The notes under the pieces: generated by a model | Told to the model about the DNA's origin: nothing | What the model saw: only the letters and a program-made list of their open reading frames with translations | Database searches by the model: none | Part shown: positions 1-7,596 of the stretch, piece after piece | How the letters are laid out: each line of letters opens with the position of its first letter | Position numbering within the stretch: the first letter of the stretch is position 1 | IMG/VR virus record: IMGVR_UViG_3300046692_000249 | Coordinates: 1 to 58,154 of that record | Strand: one strand, 5' to 3' | DNA from: a virus | Length of the DNA: 58,154 bases | Made by a program: the position numbers and the translations under genes

Positions 1-1
1 C

Positions 2-34
2 GCCGTTGCTCGCCTGAAGGGCGTCCTCGTTTAA
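2..34 (+). CDS. 3' end of an upstream gene (partial)
   Basis: Ten codons (reading AVARLKGVLV) followed by TAA at 32-34. The gene starts before the window. Its position just ahead of structural genes and of a strong terminator would suit the end of a capsid gene, but ten residues cannot identify it. Another frame stays open here and runs into the next gene, so the frame choice is an inference. Confidence 0.4.
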   Translation, partial: AVARLKGVLV

Positions 35-43
35 GCTTGAAAG

Positions 44-61
44 TAAGTAAGAACTTACTTA
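44..61. promoter_or_regulatory. operator-like dyad, copy 1
   Basis: TAAGTAA-GAAC-TTACTTA, both arms perfect. It lies between the end of the upstream gene and a strong terminator, 47 nt before the start at 109. It belongs to the 18-copy family described under findings. Confidence 0.8.
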
Positions 62-63
62 TG

Positions 64-91
64 ATGGGCGGGATCAATTCCCGCCCATTTT
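64..91 (+). terminator. intrinsic terminator after the upstream gene
   Basis: Stem ATGGGCGGGA / TCCCGCCCAT (64-73 with 79-88), 5-nt loop, then a short T run to 91. It sits directly behind operator copy 1 and 17 nt before the next gene. Confidence 0.75.
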
Positions 92-108
92 GCTATTCGG
101 AGAAAGCA

Positions 109-675
109 ATGCCGCGCATCAAGCTCATGAAGCCCAGCTTCGCCAATCTGACCGGGCAGCTCCCCGGCAAGAAGTTCCGGGGTGTTAATTTCACCGGCGG
201 CATTTCTGACGACATTCCTCTCGCCGTGGTCGACAAGATCGCGGCCCAGCTCGCAGGCTGCCGCCTGGTCGATGGCTCGGGTGTAGACCTCGGGCCGGCC
301 GGCTCCGCCTATCGCAAGACGACGATCATCCCGACGCCTGTCGTGCGGCGCACCGAGTCCGTGATCGCCGAAGGCTCCGACGCCACGCGCGTTCGGACCA
401 TCAGCACCACCACCTATACGCTCGTCGCTACCGATGCCGGTATGATCCTCGACTTCACGGTCGGCACCGTGGTCACCGTTCCCGCATCACTCCCGGCTGC
501 CTTCAACTGTGCGCTTCGCCAGGGTGGTGCCAATCAGATCCAGGTGGTCGCCGGCGCCGGCGCAACTGTTGAGGAGATCGACGGCAAGTTCAAGTCCGAG
601 AAGCGCCTCGCGCTGCTGACGCTTGCACGCTTCCCGGACGGCAAGTTCCAGCTCATCGGAAGGACTTCGGCCTAA
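109..675 (+). CDS. putative virion structural protein
   Basis: 188 aa. I chose the ATG at 109, preceded by GGAG 7-10 nt upstream. The frame is open further upstream, but a start there would read through an operator and a terminator. The C-terminal half is a compact, glycine-rich beta-type domain with a run of V/T residues, as seen in phage head-decoration or fibre modules. The N-terminal part has no recognisable domain. The TAA overlaps the ATG of the SGNH gene by one base (TAATG), so the two are probably translationally coupled. Structural role is inferred from context. Confidence 0.65.
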   Translation: MPRIKLMKPSFANLTGQLPGKKFRGVNFTGGISDDIPLAVVDKIAAQLAGCRLVDGSGVDLGPAGSAYRKTTIIPTPVVRRTESVIAEGSDATRVRTISTTTYTLVATDAGMILDFTVGTVVTVPASLPAAFNCALRQGGANQIQVVAGAGATVEEIDGKFKSEKRLALLTLARFPDGKFQLIGRTSA

Positions 676-2270
676 TGGCGTCGTTTCTTTCCTCAATCGT
701 CGGTCTGATGGCAGGTGTAGCTGCGGCCTCTCTTGTCGCTCCGCCGGCCGATGTCGATCCTGATCGCTACATGTTCTTTGCGACCCGCAACCGCGTGCCG
801 ACTGGCACGCTGGTCACGGCCGCGGCCGGCCACAACTACGTGACCTCGAAGATCGTGGTTAACACTCCCGAATACCCGGTCAACCATCTACGCATCCACT
901 TCTCGAACTTCCTGCTGACCGAAGGCGGGAACTCGCCGCGCGAGCAGGCAACGGGTGCCATTCAGACCAACGCCAAGGTCATCGACAAGGTATTCGCCTA
1001 CGCCAATGGCGAATTGGTCCAGGTCAAGTTCGGCGGCGCTCCCGGTCTGACGATCGCTACCGCGGCAAGGGGCGGTTGGTCGGACGAGATCGTTTTCACC
1101 AATAAGGTGACTGGCGAGACCAAGGTGACCTTTTTCACCATCTATCACACGGCCGTTGGCGAGAAGCAGATCCCGGTCTATCGGATCCAGAAGCATCGCG
1201 GCGAACGCGTATGGTCGGGCGCCGATCTTGCGACCGTCGAGGCATATGTCACCAATCCCGACGCCGACTCCGTTGGTCCTCTCGATGTAAGCTATGCCTC
1301 GCAGGCTCAGCCGCAGGTCTATGGCCCTGACTTCATGGTCGCCAAGGGCTGGGATGGGCGTCCGGTCGCCTGCTGCTTCGTGGACTCGATCGGTGAAGCT
1401 CGCCAGGAGTTCAGCGCGGCCGCCGACGATCGCGGTAATCTCGGCTGGCTTCGTCGCTGGCTCGATAAGAAGGCCGGCATCGGCCGCATCCCGCACATGA
1501 TGATGGCAGGGCCTGGCGCTCACGCCGAATACGAAATGACCGGCACGGGGTCGACCATCGCAACGATGCGCTGGGATATTGTCGATGAAGTGAAGGCGAT
1601 GAATGGTGGCACCAAGCTCCCCTTCACCGTGTTCGTCAATCAATTGGGCCAGAACGACACCGGCACGACCATCGCTCAGTGGTGGACGCGCATTTTCAAT
1701 CCGCGCACCCGGTCGAATACCCGCTATCCCGGCATTCGCCACGTTTACGTTCCTCCGCTGGGTCGCACCACGACCAATAACAATTGGAGGGACGCTGCCG
1801 GCCAGTCCTTTTCTTCAAATAATGTTTGGCCCGCCAACGAAGCTGATCCCGCGACCGGTAAGTGGGTGATGCGTGCCCGCATCTTGGCGCTCTTCGGCGC
1901 CATCGCCGATGCCGCAATCGACACCTACGCCGCCTGGGTCTCTCCCAGCGCCGATGGCAAGTGGCCTGGTTACCTCGAGCTGCCGTTCTCCACGCTCACG
2001 CAGCCGCTGAACGCGACCGCCTCGATCACTGTCGCTGACGGTTCGATCTATACGCCCGAGCAGGTGATCCTGGTCGGCAACACCAACAAGATCATTGCCG
2101 CTGTGAACGACAATGTCATCACCTTCACCTCGGCTACCGCCGAAGTGCAGCCGGTCGGAACGCCGATCTATCAGATCCCGACGGTCGACGGGGTTCATCC
2201 CTATTCAGTCATGGTCAAGCGCATCGTCGCTGGCATCCCTCAGTCCGAAAAGCAGAAGCTTGTCGCTTAA
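675..2270 (+). CDS. SGNH/GDSL-hydrolase-like structural protein
   Basis: 531 aa. The C-terminal two thirds carries spaced SGNH-hydrolase blocks: Ser238 in VDSIGE (block I), Gly325 and Asn327 in LGQND (block III), and Asp505/His508 in DGVHP (block V, the catalytic Asp-His pair). SGNH enzymes are esterases or deacetylases; on phage particles they typically remove O-acetyl groups from capsule, exopolysaccharide or O-antigen. Residues 1-230 are a beta-rich region that could be a virion-binding domain; the extreme N terminus is hydrophobic. The gene lies between structural genes, so particle association is likely. The hydrolase assignment rests on motif spacing. The substrate is not visible. Confidence 0.6.
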   Translation: MASFLSSIVGLMAGVAAASLVAPPADVDPDRYMFFATRNRVPTGTLVTAAAGHNYVTSKIVVNTPEYPVNHLRIHFSNFLLTEGGNSPREQATGAIQTNAKVIDKVFAYANGELVQVKFGGAPGLTIATAARGGWSDEIVFTNKVTGETKVTFFTIYHTAVGEKQIPVYRIQKHRGERVWSGADLATVEAYVTNPDADSVGPLDVSYASQAQPQVYGPDFMVAKGWDGRPVACCFVDSIGEARQEFSAAADDRGNLGWLRRWLDKKAGIGRIPHMMMAGPGAHAEYEMTGTGSTIATMRWDIVDEVKAMNGGTKLPFTVFVNQLGQNDTGTTIAQWWTRIFNPRTRSNTRYPGIRHVYVPPLGRTTTNNNWRDAAGQSFSSNNVWPANEADPATGKWVMRARILALFGAIADAAIDTYAAWVSPSADGKWPGYLELPFSTLTQPLNATASITVADGSIYTPEQVILVGNTNKIIAAVNDNVITFTSATAEVQPVGTPIYQIPTVDGVHPYSVMVKRIVAGIPQSEKQKLVA

Positions 2271-2285
2271 TAAGGAAACTCTAAT

Positions 2286-2993
2286 ATGGAAATGAAGAAG
2301 CTCAAGGTCGCAACCGCGCGTATGGCTGGCTATACCGGCGTCCTCGGTCCCGTTCGGTTCACCGATGGCGTATCCGATGAATATCTGCCGCGCCACATCC
2401 GCGACCGCATGGCCGCTTCGATGGAATTCCTCGAGGTCGACGCCCAGGGCAATGAACAGCCGGCCGGCGCCCAGCACCGCCTGATCACCGAAAGCGCCGA
2501 GCGCGCGCCTCAGCTTGCGCCGCTCACGCGTCAGACGGATGCCGAGAAGGCTGCCGAGATTGCGGCTGCGGCCGTCATTGCCGCGAAGGTGCCGGTTCTG
2601 GAAACCCGTGCAAGCCTCGAAGAGATCGCTCAGAAGAGCGGCATCAAGGGTCTGCGCGAGATCGGCAAGAAGTGGGCCGTCAAGCATCGGTCGATCCCGA
2701 CGCTCATCGAAATGATCCTCGACGCCCAGGAAAAGGCAGTTGCCGCCCGTGCCAAGACGGAAGCGCCGGCAGCGGCTGAGCCTGTCGCTGAAACGCCGGC
2801 TGTCGTCGAGAATGACGATGAAAAGGCCGATGACTCGTCGATTGTCCCGGCTGTTGAGGCTGAAGCCGAGCGTCTGGCTGCCGAAAACGCGGCCGAGGCT
2901 GAGGCTTTCCGGCAGGCGCAGGAGGCAATCAAGGCTGCCGCGGCTACCGGCGATCTTGCCGCTGCCATCTCCACCGAAACCCCGCAGGAGTAA
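2286..2993 (+). CDS. hypothetical helical protein with C-terminal TGDLAAAI motif
   Basis: 235 aa, in the structural operon. Residues about 105-145 form a short helical unit (ASLEEIAQKSGIKGL...) resembling Rho-N/SAP-type motifs found in many phage proteins next to capsid genes. Residues 150-225 are Ala/Glu-rich, probably a long helix or linker. The C terminus contains TGDLAAAI (2945-2968), which recurs in two replication-region proteins (29000-29557 and 50632-50964) and is otherwise unexplained. I cannot assign a function. Confidence 0.7.
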   Translation: MEMKKLKVATARMAGYTGVLGPVRFTDGVSDEYLPRHIRDRMAASMEFLEVDAQGNEQPAGAQHRLITESAERAPQLAPLTRQTDAEKAAEIAAAAVIAAKVPVLETRASLEEIAQKSGIKGLREIGKKWAVKHRSIPTLIEMILDAQEKAVAARAKTEAPAAAEPVAETPAVVENDDEKADDSSIVPAVEAEAERLAAENAAEAEAFRQAQEAIKAAAATGDLAAAISTETPQE

Positions 2994-2998
2994 AATCC

Positions 2999-3817
2999 TT
3001 GAAGTTCTATCCCGAGGATTACATCGTCGAGGTGGTCGTAAAGTTCACCGATCTCAACGGAGCAGCCGTCACCCCGACGGCTGTTTCTGCCGTTCTCTAT
3101 GATGGCAACGATACCGAGGTCGTGGATTTCGGCTCGCTGCCCTTTGATGCGTCCGAGGGACAGAAGTCGATCTCCATTCCGAAGGAGTTCAACCGGCTCG
3201 CAGACGGCGAGAACCGCGCGGCCCGCATTCTGCGTGTGGGCATTGAGACGGAGCAGGGCACTATCCCGCGCTCCTTCTCCTATGCGATCGAGTCCGACCA
3301 GCGCCTGGTGCTCCTGACCAATACCTTCGTCACTCTGGAAGCTGCCGAGTTCATGGCGCTCGACACGCCGAACGTTACCGGCTGGAATGTTGCAAGCGAC
3401 GACCAGAAGCTCGCGGCGCTGACCGAAGCCTATCGCCGGCTGACCCGAATCCCGATGAGGTTCCCGACCTACGCGCCGGGGACGGGGTTCGATTCCTTCA
3501 ACACGATCGCTCCGCGCGAGCTCCTTGAGGAGACGGTCATCGAGCGCGACATGTGGGACGATATCACCGGCGAGCAGTTCAACGATTTTCCGATCGCCTT
3601 CAAGAAGGCCGTGCGCCGCGCTCAGTTTGTCGAGGCAAACGAGCTGCTGCAGGGTGACAACGTCGCCAAGAAGCATCGCCAGGGTATCGTGACTGAAACC
3701 ATCGGCGAAAGTTCCGTGACGCTGCGCGACGGCCGCATCGATTACGGTATCGGCTCCGAGACGCTGAAGGCGCTGACCGGCTATATCTATTTCAACATGA
3801 GGATCCGGCGCGCTTGA
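2999..3817 (+). CDS. putative head-tail connector/adaptor protein
   Basis: 272 aa starting at TTG 2999, with AGGAG at 2986-2990 overlapping the end of the previous gene. Residues 1-105 form a beta domain; residues about 110-260 are helical and end in IGESSVTL plus a repeat-like tail, a pattern typical of head-tail connector (gp6/DnaT-like) proteins. The following gene starts inside its stop (TTGA). Position ahead of a HK97 gp10-like gene supports a neck role. The assignment is inferred from pattern and order. Confidence 0.5.
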   Translation: MKFYPEDYIVEVVVKFTDLNGAAVTPTAVSAVLYDGNDTEVVDFGSLPFDASEGQKSISIPKEFNRLADGENRAARILRVGIETEQGTIPRSFSYAIESDQRLVLLTNTFVTLEAAEFMALDTPNVTGWNVASDDQKLAALTEAYRRLTRIPMRFPTYAPGTGFDSFNTIAPRELLEETVIERDMWDDITGEQFNDFPIAFKKAVRRAQFVEANELLQGDNVAKKHRQGIVTETIGESSVTLRDGRIDYGIGSETLKALTGYIYFNMRIRRA

Positions 3818-4563
3818 TCCCTCATCGGCTTACTGAGGCGGCTGACCAGGCCGCTCGTCGCTACGATCTCCTGTCGCAGACCTTTAGCGCGCTCTATCGC
3901 AGCGCGCTGCTGTCGGCTGACTTCGGCTCTGCCAATCAATCGCCGGCGCTCTTCAACGACGCCTACGAGAACGCTGGCCTGTATTTCGAACGCGACAAGG
4001 ACGAGCTCGCGATCCTTTCTCTCGAAATTGCTGAAAACGCTCACCAGAGCGCGCTAGCGAAAATCGCGAGCGTCGACTCATCTGGCCTGCCGGACGCAGC
4101 CCTCGCGCATGTGAGCGAGACCCAGACGTATCTTTCAAACGAGATAGCAGCTCAGGTGCATCGCGATGTCGCGCACATGCGATTTTCCCTGCAGCGAGCG
4201 GTTTTGGACGTGAGCATGATTGCTCGCACGCGCCGGCTCGATCATCGCCGGGCGCAGATGGCCTATGTCATGAAGAATACCGAGGAGCTCGAGCTTCAGT
4301 TTGTCGATCGCCGCGGGCGCCGCACGCCGACGCGCACTTTTGTCCGCTCCCTCTATCGCCAGTCGCTGCTGTCGATCCACAATGAGACCACGCTGCACGC
4401 GCTTGCCGATCACGGCATCGAGACGGCCGCGGTGATGAAGCTCGAGGATGGTGTCGAAAAGCAGATCGACCGCATTTCGATCCATGACTACGCCGAGCTG
4501 CGCGCCAGCCTCTTTCACCCGAACTCGAATTCCTTCCTCGACGTGGAGACCGACGATGTTTGA
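3814..4563 (+). CDS. hypothetical protein of the head-tail joining region
   Basis: 249 aa, start TTG 3814 overlapping the TGA of the preceding gene by 4 nt. Almost entirely alpha-helical by composition, with Arg/Glu-rich central helices and no cysteine, signal peptide or membrane segment. I do not recognise the family. The tight overlap on both sides (next ATG at 4556) places it in the neck/head-completion operon, so a minor head or connector role is possible. Confidence 0.6.
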   Translation: MIPHRLTEAADQAARRYDLLSQTFSALYRSALLSADFGSANQSPALFNDAYENAGLYFERDKDELAILSLEIAENAHQSALAKIASVDSSGLPDAALAHVSETQTYLSNEIAAQVHRDVAHMRFSLQRAVLDVSMIARTRRLDHRRAQMAYVMKNTEELELQFVDRRGRRTPTRTFVRSLYRQSLLSIHNETTLHALADHGIETAAVMKLEDGVEKQIDRISIHDYAELRASLFHPNSNSFLDVETDDV

Positions 4564-4903
4564 GCCCAATGTGGTTGGCAAGCTCTTGCGAGTGACTGGC
4601 CGCGACGTTCATGCCCGGCCGACCTATTCCGAGGCGGTGGATTGCCCGTGCGGCATCGTCAACCTGGACATCGGTTCGGACAAGACCGTCGTGCGCGCCG
4701 ACTCGTCCGCCTCCCGCGGCTCTGCTGACGAAAAGAGCGCCCAGCGCGGCAAGATCCTGATCGCCAGCTATGTGACGGTGAACATCGGCGACCGCTTCGA
4801 ATTCGACGGCATGCCCTTCGAAATCAAGTCCAAGCACGTCCGGCGCTCCGTCATGGGCGCGGTCGATCACTTCGAATGCGATATGGAGCTCCTGCCGGCA
4901 TGA
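4556..4903 (+). CDS. putative head-closure (stopper-like) protein
   Basis: 115 aa from ATG 4556, with GGAG 9 nt upstream; a longer reading from 4448 would be entirely inside the previous gene. Small beta-rich protein with a CPC motif near residue 35 and a C-terminal pattern (GDRFEFDGMPFEIKSK) like SPP1 gp16/lambda gpFII-type closure proteins. It lies just upstream of a HK97 gp10-like gene, the usual place for a stopper. Family assignment is tentative. Confidence 0.5.
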   Translation: MFEPNVVGKLLRVTGRDVHARPTYSEAVDCPCGIVNLDIGSDKTVVRADSSASRGSADEKSAQRGKILIASYVTVNIGDRFEFDGMPFEIKSKHVRRSVMGAVDHFECDMELLPA

Positions 4904-5388
4904 ACGGGCGCATCCGCATGACTGGCCTGGCTGCCGTGCGAACCGAGCTTCGCACGATGGCAACGCGCGTGCCAGAAGGAGCACGCAAGACCATGCACCG
5001 CTCTGCGGAGATCATTGTCGAGCAGGCGAGGAAGTATGCGCCGGAAGACACCGGCAACCTGGTGCGCGGTATCCAGATCATCAAGGATTACGCCGGCGCC
5101 AACGGCCGCCTTCAGATCGACGTTGGCATCATGATGCCGCCTGACGCCTTTTCCGCATCGGGCACGCCGCTGACTGAGGCGCAGTTCGACCGCTACGTCA
5201 CGCTGATCCACGAGAACTACGAGTCCATCATCGAGAAGCCCGGCAAGCGCACGCTTCAGAAGATGGGAGAGAACCCCGGCAAGGTCGGGTCAGGCTTCCT
5301 CACGCGCGCCGCGGCCGAGGAGGGCCAGAAGCTCGAGGCAAAGACGATCGCTGCCATCACCAGGATTATCGAAGAGGTTCAGAAGTGA
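4900..5388 (+). CDS. HK97 gp10-like neck/tail protein
   Basis: 162 aa from ATG 4900, overlapping the preceding stop (ATGA). The N-terminal half has the gp10-family signature: a long amphipathic helix followed by ARKYAPEDTGNLVRGI, matching the usual A-x-x-x-A-P-x-D-T-G-x-L-R-x-S-I pattern. Members join the head-completion complex to the tail. An insert after residue 75 contains MMPPDAFSASGTPL. The next gene, a tail terminator-like protein, starts within the stop codon. Confidence 0.7.
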   Translation: MNGRIRMTGLAAVRTELRTMATRVPEGARKTMHRSAEIIVEQARKYAPEDTGNLVRGIQIIKDYAGANGRLQIDVGIMMPPDAFSASGTPLTEAQFDRYVTLIHENYESIIEKPGKRTLQKMGENPGKVGSGFLTRAAAEEGQKLEAKTIAAITRIIEEVQK

Positions 5389-5801
5389 TCTACGACATTC
5401 TCGAAAAGAAGCTCGCCGATAGCGGCCTCGTGGTGCCCGGTCAGTCCCTGTTTCGCAGCTTCATGCCGGGTGACTGCCAGATCGGCGTCATGATCCGGGC
5501 GCCGCTGTCGGGTATCGAGATCGACCCGTTCATCGAAGGCTGGCACAAGACGCAGCTGCAGGTCATCACGCGCCATACCGACCCCGTCGAGGGTGACAAG
5601 ATGGCAAACGAGGTGTCGAGGATCCTGTTTGTCGAGAAGCCGGAATTCTACGAGGCGAGCTCCGAGCGCGGCCCGGCACATATCAACCTGTTCTATCCGA
5701 TCTCGCTGCCGATCCAGTATCCGCGCCTTGAAGGCAACAGCCTGGAGTTCTCGCAGCACTTCCAGGCAGCCTTCGGCTTCAAGCCGGCCTGGCGCTCTTA
5801 G
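5385..5801 (+). CDS. tail terminator / minor capsid-like protein
   Basis: 138 aa, GTG start at 5385 overlapping the previous TGA (GTGA). The sequence fits the small phage 'minor capsid' family that caps the tail tube at the head end: N-terminal helix DILEKKLADSGL, then beta strands with DCQIGVMIR and a C-terminal PISLPIQYPRL segment. Order (gp10-like, terminator, tube protein) is canonical. Its TAG overlaps the stop of the convergent minus-strand gene by 4 nt. Confidence 0.65.
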   Translation: MIYDILEKKLADSGLVVPGQSLFRSFMPGDCQIGVMIRAPLSGIEIDPFIEGWHKTQLQVITRHTDPVEGDKMANEVSRILFVEKPEFYEASSERGPAHINLFYPISLPIQYPRLEGNSLEFSQHFQAAFGFKPAWRS

Positions 5802-6148
5802 CCTTGCCGGATGCCGTCGAGCATCGACCTGTAGATCCGATTCAGCCTCGAGAGCTGATCGAGGTAATCGGAAGGGCAGGGCAGTTGTGCCGGCCGCGAC
5901 CGTTCCTCGTTATAGGCTCTGTCGAGATCCTGCTGGACTTTGACGATGTCGGCTCCCTGCTGGAGAAGCACGCCGAGATAGTCGGTGTAGACTTTGGGAT
6001 CGAACTGAAGCTGGCAGCTCTCGGTCATCACACGCATGCGTGTGATGTGGATCTGCATGGCGCTGATCGCCGAGCTGTCTGTTGCATTCGCGCCTGTCGC
6101 GGCACTCAGCATCGCCAGGGCGGCGATCGCTGCCTTACGTGTCGTCAT
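5798..6148 (-). CDS. small secreted protein inserted in the tail operon (moron-like)
   Basis: 116 aa on the minus strand, from the ATG whose complement is 6146-6148, with AGGAG 8 nt upstream. A longer reading from 6244 would start in the intergenic control region. Residues 1-22 are a clear signal peptide (positive MTTRK, hydrophobic core, cleavage after ANA). The mature part has two cysteines (ESC, LPC) that could pair in the periplasm and two amphipathic helices. It interrupts a plus-strand structural operon between terminator and tube genes and has its own operator copy upstream. This is typical of a moron; superinfection exclusion or host-envelope modification are possible roles. No family recognised. 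Confidence 0.7.
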   Translation of the reverse strand: MTTRKAAIAALAMLSAATGANATDSSAISAMQIHITRMRVMTESCQLQFDPKVYTDYLGVLLQQGADIVKVQQDLDRAYNEERSRPAQLPCPSDYLDQLSRLNRIYRSMLDGIRQG

Positions 6149-6216
6149 TTCCTGTCTCCTGGAAGCATGCAGCCTCTCTAACAGTGCCCGTTTAGGGTGT
6201 CTACGGCCGAAATCGG

Positions 6217-6234
6217 CAAGTAAGGACTTACTTA
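6217..6234. promoter_or_regulatory. operator-like dyad, copy 2 (faces the minus-strand gene)
   Basis: CAAGTAA-GGAC-TTACTTA; one mismatch in the left arm. It lies 68 nt upstream of the minus-strand secreted-protein start. Between it and copy 3, a TTGTCA/TTGACA element reads as a -35 box on either strand. Confidence 0.7.
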
Positions 6235-6238
6235 CTAT

Positions 6239-6269
6239 TGTCAAGCCCCATCGGTTTGCGGTATTGTAA
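6239..6269 (+). promoter_or_regulatory. possible promoter for the tail tube gene
   Basis: TTGTCA followed after 18 nt by TATTGT, which runs straight into operator copy 3. The same -35 region read on the minus strand is TTGACA, so the spacer may hold back-to-back promoters. The -10 match is modest. Confidence 0.35.
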
Positions 6270-6284
6270 GTAAGTGCTTACTTA
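6267..6284. promoter_or_regulatory. operator-like dyad, copy 3
   Basis: TAAGTAA-GTGC-TTACTTA, perfect arms, extended by one more G:C pair on each side. It lies 43 nt upstream of the tail tube protein start. Confidence 0.8.
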
Positions 6285-6327
6285 CTTCGTCCATCGTGGG
6301 CGAAGCTGCCGCTAGGAGAAATCACGT

Positions 6328-7155
6328 ATGTCGTCCACCGAGAACGTAAAGCTCGGCGTCTGCAACGTTCTCTTCGACGGAGTTGACCTTGGCTTCACCA
6401 AGGGCGGCGTCGAAGTTGAAGTTGCCACGTCCACGAAGGAAATTACCGTCGATCAGATGGGTGAAACCCCGATCGGCGAAGTTATCATGGGCCGCACCGT
6501 CCAGGCGACCGTCCCGCTCGCCGAAACCACGCTCGACAACCTCGTCGCAGTCATGCCGGGCTCCGTGCTGATCTCTGACGGCGCCAAGGCGACCGGCACG
6601 ATCACGTTCTCGACGGCTGCTCCGGTCAACAATGACAAGATCTCGTTCGGCGGCATCGACTACGTCTTCAAGACCACGCCGCTTCTGCAGAACGAAATGG
6701 CAATCCCGGCCACGATCGCGGCCGCCGCAAGCGAGCTCGCCATCAAGATCAACGCCATTTCCGGCAACTTCGTCGCCTCTGCTGTCGGTGCCGTCGTAAC
6801 GGTTACGGCCAAGAGCCGTGGCGTCGACGGCAACGTGGCGATCGTCAAGACTGTTGCTACTCCGGCCAACGTCACGACCGTCAACCTTTCGGGCGGCGTC
6901 GATACGACCAAGGCTCAGGTCAAGGTCTCGACCGGCGTCAACATCAACCTGCTCAAGCTCGCAAAGACCCTGGTCCTGCGTCCGAAGGGCACGGACGGCG
7001 AAGACGACTTCACCATCCACCGCGCCATGTGCCCCGGTGCTCTGAACTTCGCCTACCAGTTCGATAACGAGCGCGTCTTCAACTCCGTCTTCAAGGGCTA
7101 CGCCCAGGACAACGGCGACCTCTTCGCTGTCGGCGACGTGACGGCCACCGCCTAA
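6328..7155 (+). CDS. major tail tube protein
   Basis: 275 aa from ATG 6328, with AGGAG 9 nt upstream. Residues 1-85 and 195-275 carry the tube-protein fold pattern (N-terminal LGVCNVLFDGVDLG, a central beta-hairpin, C-terminal VFKGYAQDNGDLFAVGD). Between them, about residues 88-190, is an inserted beta module (GTITFSTAAP ... VVTVTAKSRGVDGN) of the kind found in many siphovirus tube proteins and exposed on the tail surface. It is the first gene after a divergent control region and is followed by a terminator, consistent with strong independent expression. Confidence 0.8.
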   Translation: MSSTENVKLGVCNVLFDGVDLGFTKGGVEVEVATSTKEITVDQMGETPIGEVIMGRTVQATVPLAETTLDNLVAVMPGSVLISDGAKATGTITFSTAAPVNNDKISFGGIDYVFKTTPLLQNEMAIPATIAAAASELAIKINAISGNFVASAVGAVVTVTAKSRGVDGNVAIVKTVATPANVTTVNLSGGVDTTKAQVKVSTGVNINLLKLAKTLVLRPKGTDGEDDFTIHRAMCPGALNFAYQFDNERVFNSVFKGYAQDNGDLFAVGDVTATA

Positions 7156-7182
7156 GCGATCCGACCCGCTTAATCCTCACGG

Positions 7183-7215
7183 CCGGCGCCTCTCACCAGG
7201 GACGCCGGTCTTTTT
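7183..7215 (+). terminator. intrinsic terminator after the tube gene
   Basis: CCGGCG (7183-7188) pairs with CGCCGG (7203-7208), the stem can extend inward, and TCTTTTT follows. It would limit transcription from the tube gene into the chaperone and tape-measure genes. Confidence 0.75.
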
Positions 7216-7239
7216 CCTAAAAGCAACAGAGAGACAGAT

Positions 7240-7596
7240 ATGACCAAGGTCATCAATATCGCTTCCCTTCGCAAGCCTGCCGCTGTCGTCATCGAGACGG
7301 AAGACGGGAAGAAGCACGAAATGGTTCCGGCCACCGTCGATACGTTCCTTGAGAACCTGAAGGACGTGGAGACGCTCGGTCTCGATGCCTCTCCGATCCA
7401 GGAAGCCGAGCTGACGATCCGCGCTATCCAGCGTGCGTTCCCGACCATCGACCGCAAGGAGATCGGCGGCTGGGATCTCGACGTGATCAAGAGCCTCTAC
7501 GAAATGATCATCACCGTGAATGGCGAGGTTGTCTCTCAGGATCCCGAAGCGATCAAGGAGATCGAACAGACGGGAAAGTCCGCGCAGGCGGCGTAA
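7240..7596 (+). CDS. tail assembly chaperone (gpG-like)
   Basis: 118 aa, between the tube protein and tape measure as in lambda-like phages. The sequence is a small alpha/beta chaperone with no catalytic motif. Near its end, GGA AAG is read in frame inside the heptamer GGGAAAG (7572-7578), the same slippery sequence that lambda uses. A -1 slip would bypass the TAA and enter the frame of the next reading frame, giving a longer G-T protein. Both forms normally coat the tape measure while the tube is built. Confidence 0.75.
   Translation: MTKVINIASLRKPAAVVIETEDGKKHEMVPATVDTFLENLKDVETLGLDASPIQEAELTIRAIQRAFPTIDRKEIGGWDLDVIKSLYEMIITVNGEVVSQDPEAIKEIEQTGKSAQAA

Noticed and set aside
37-108. Longer N terminus for the first structural gene
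   Set aside because: It would translate the operator and a terminator stem; ATG 109 has a proper ribosome-binding site.
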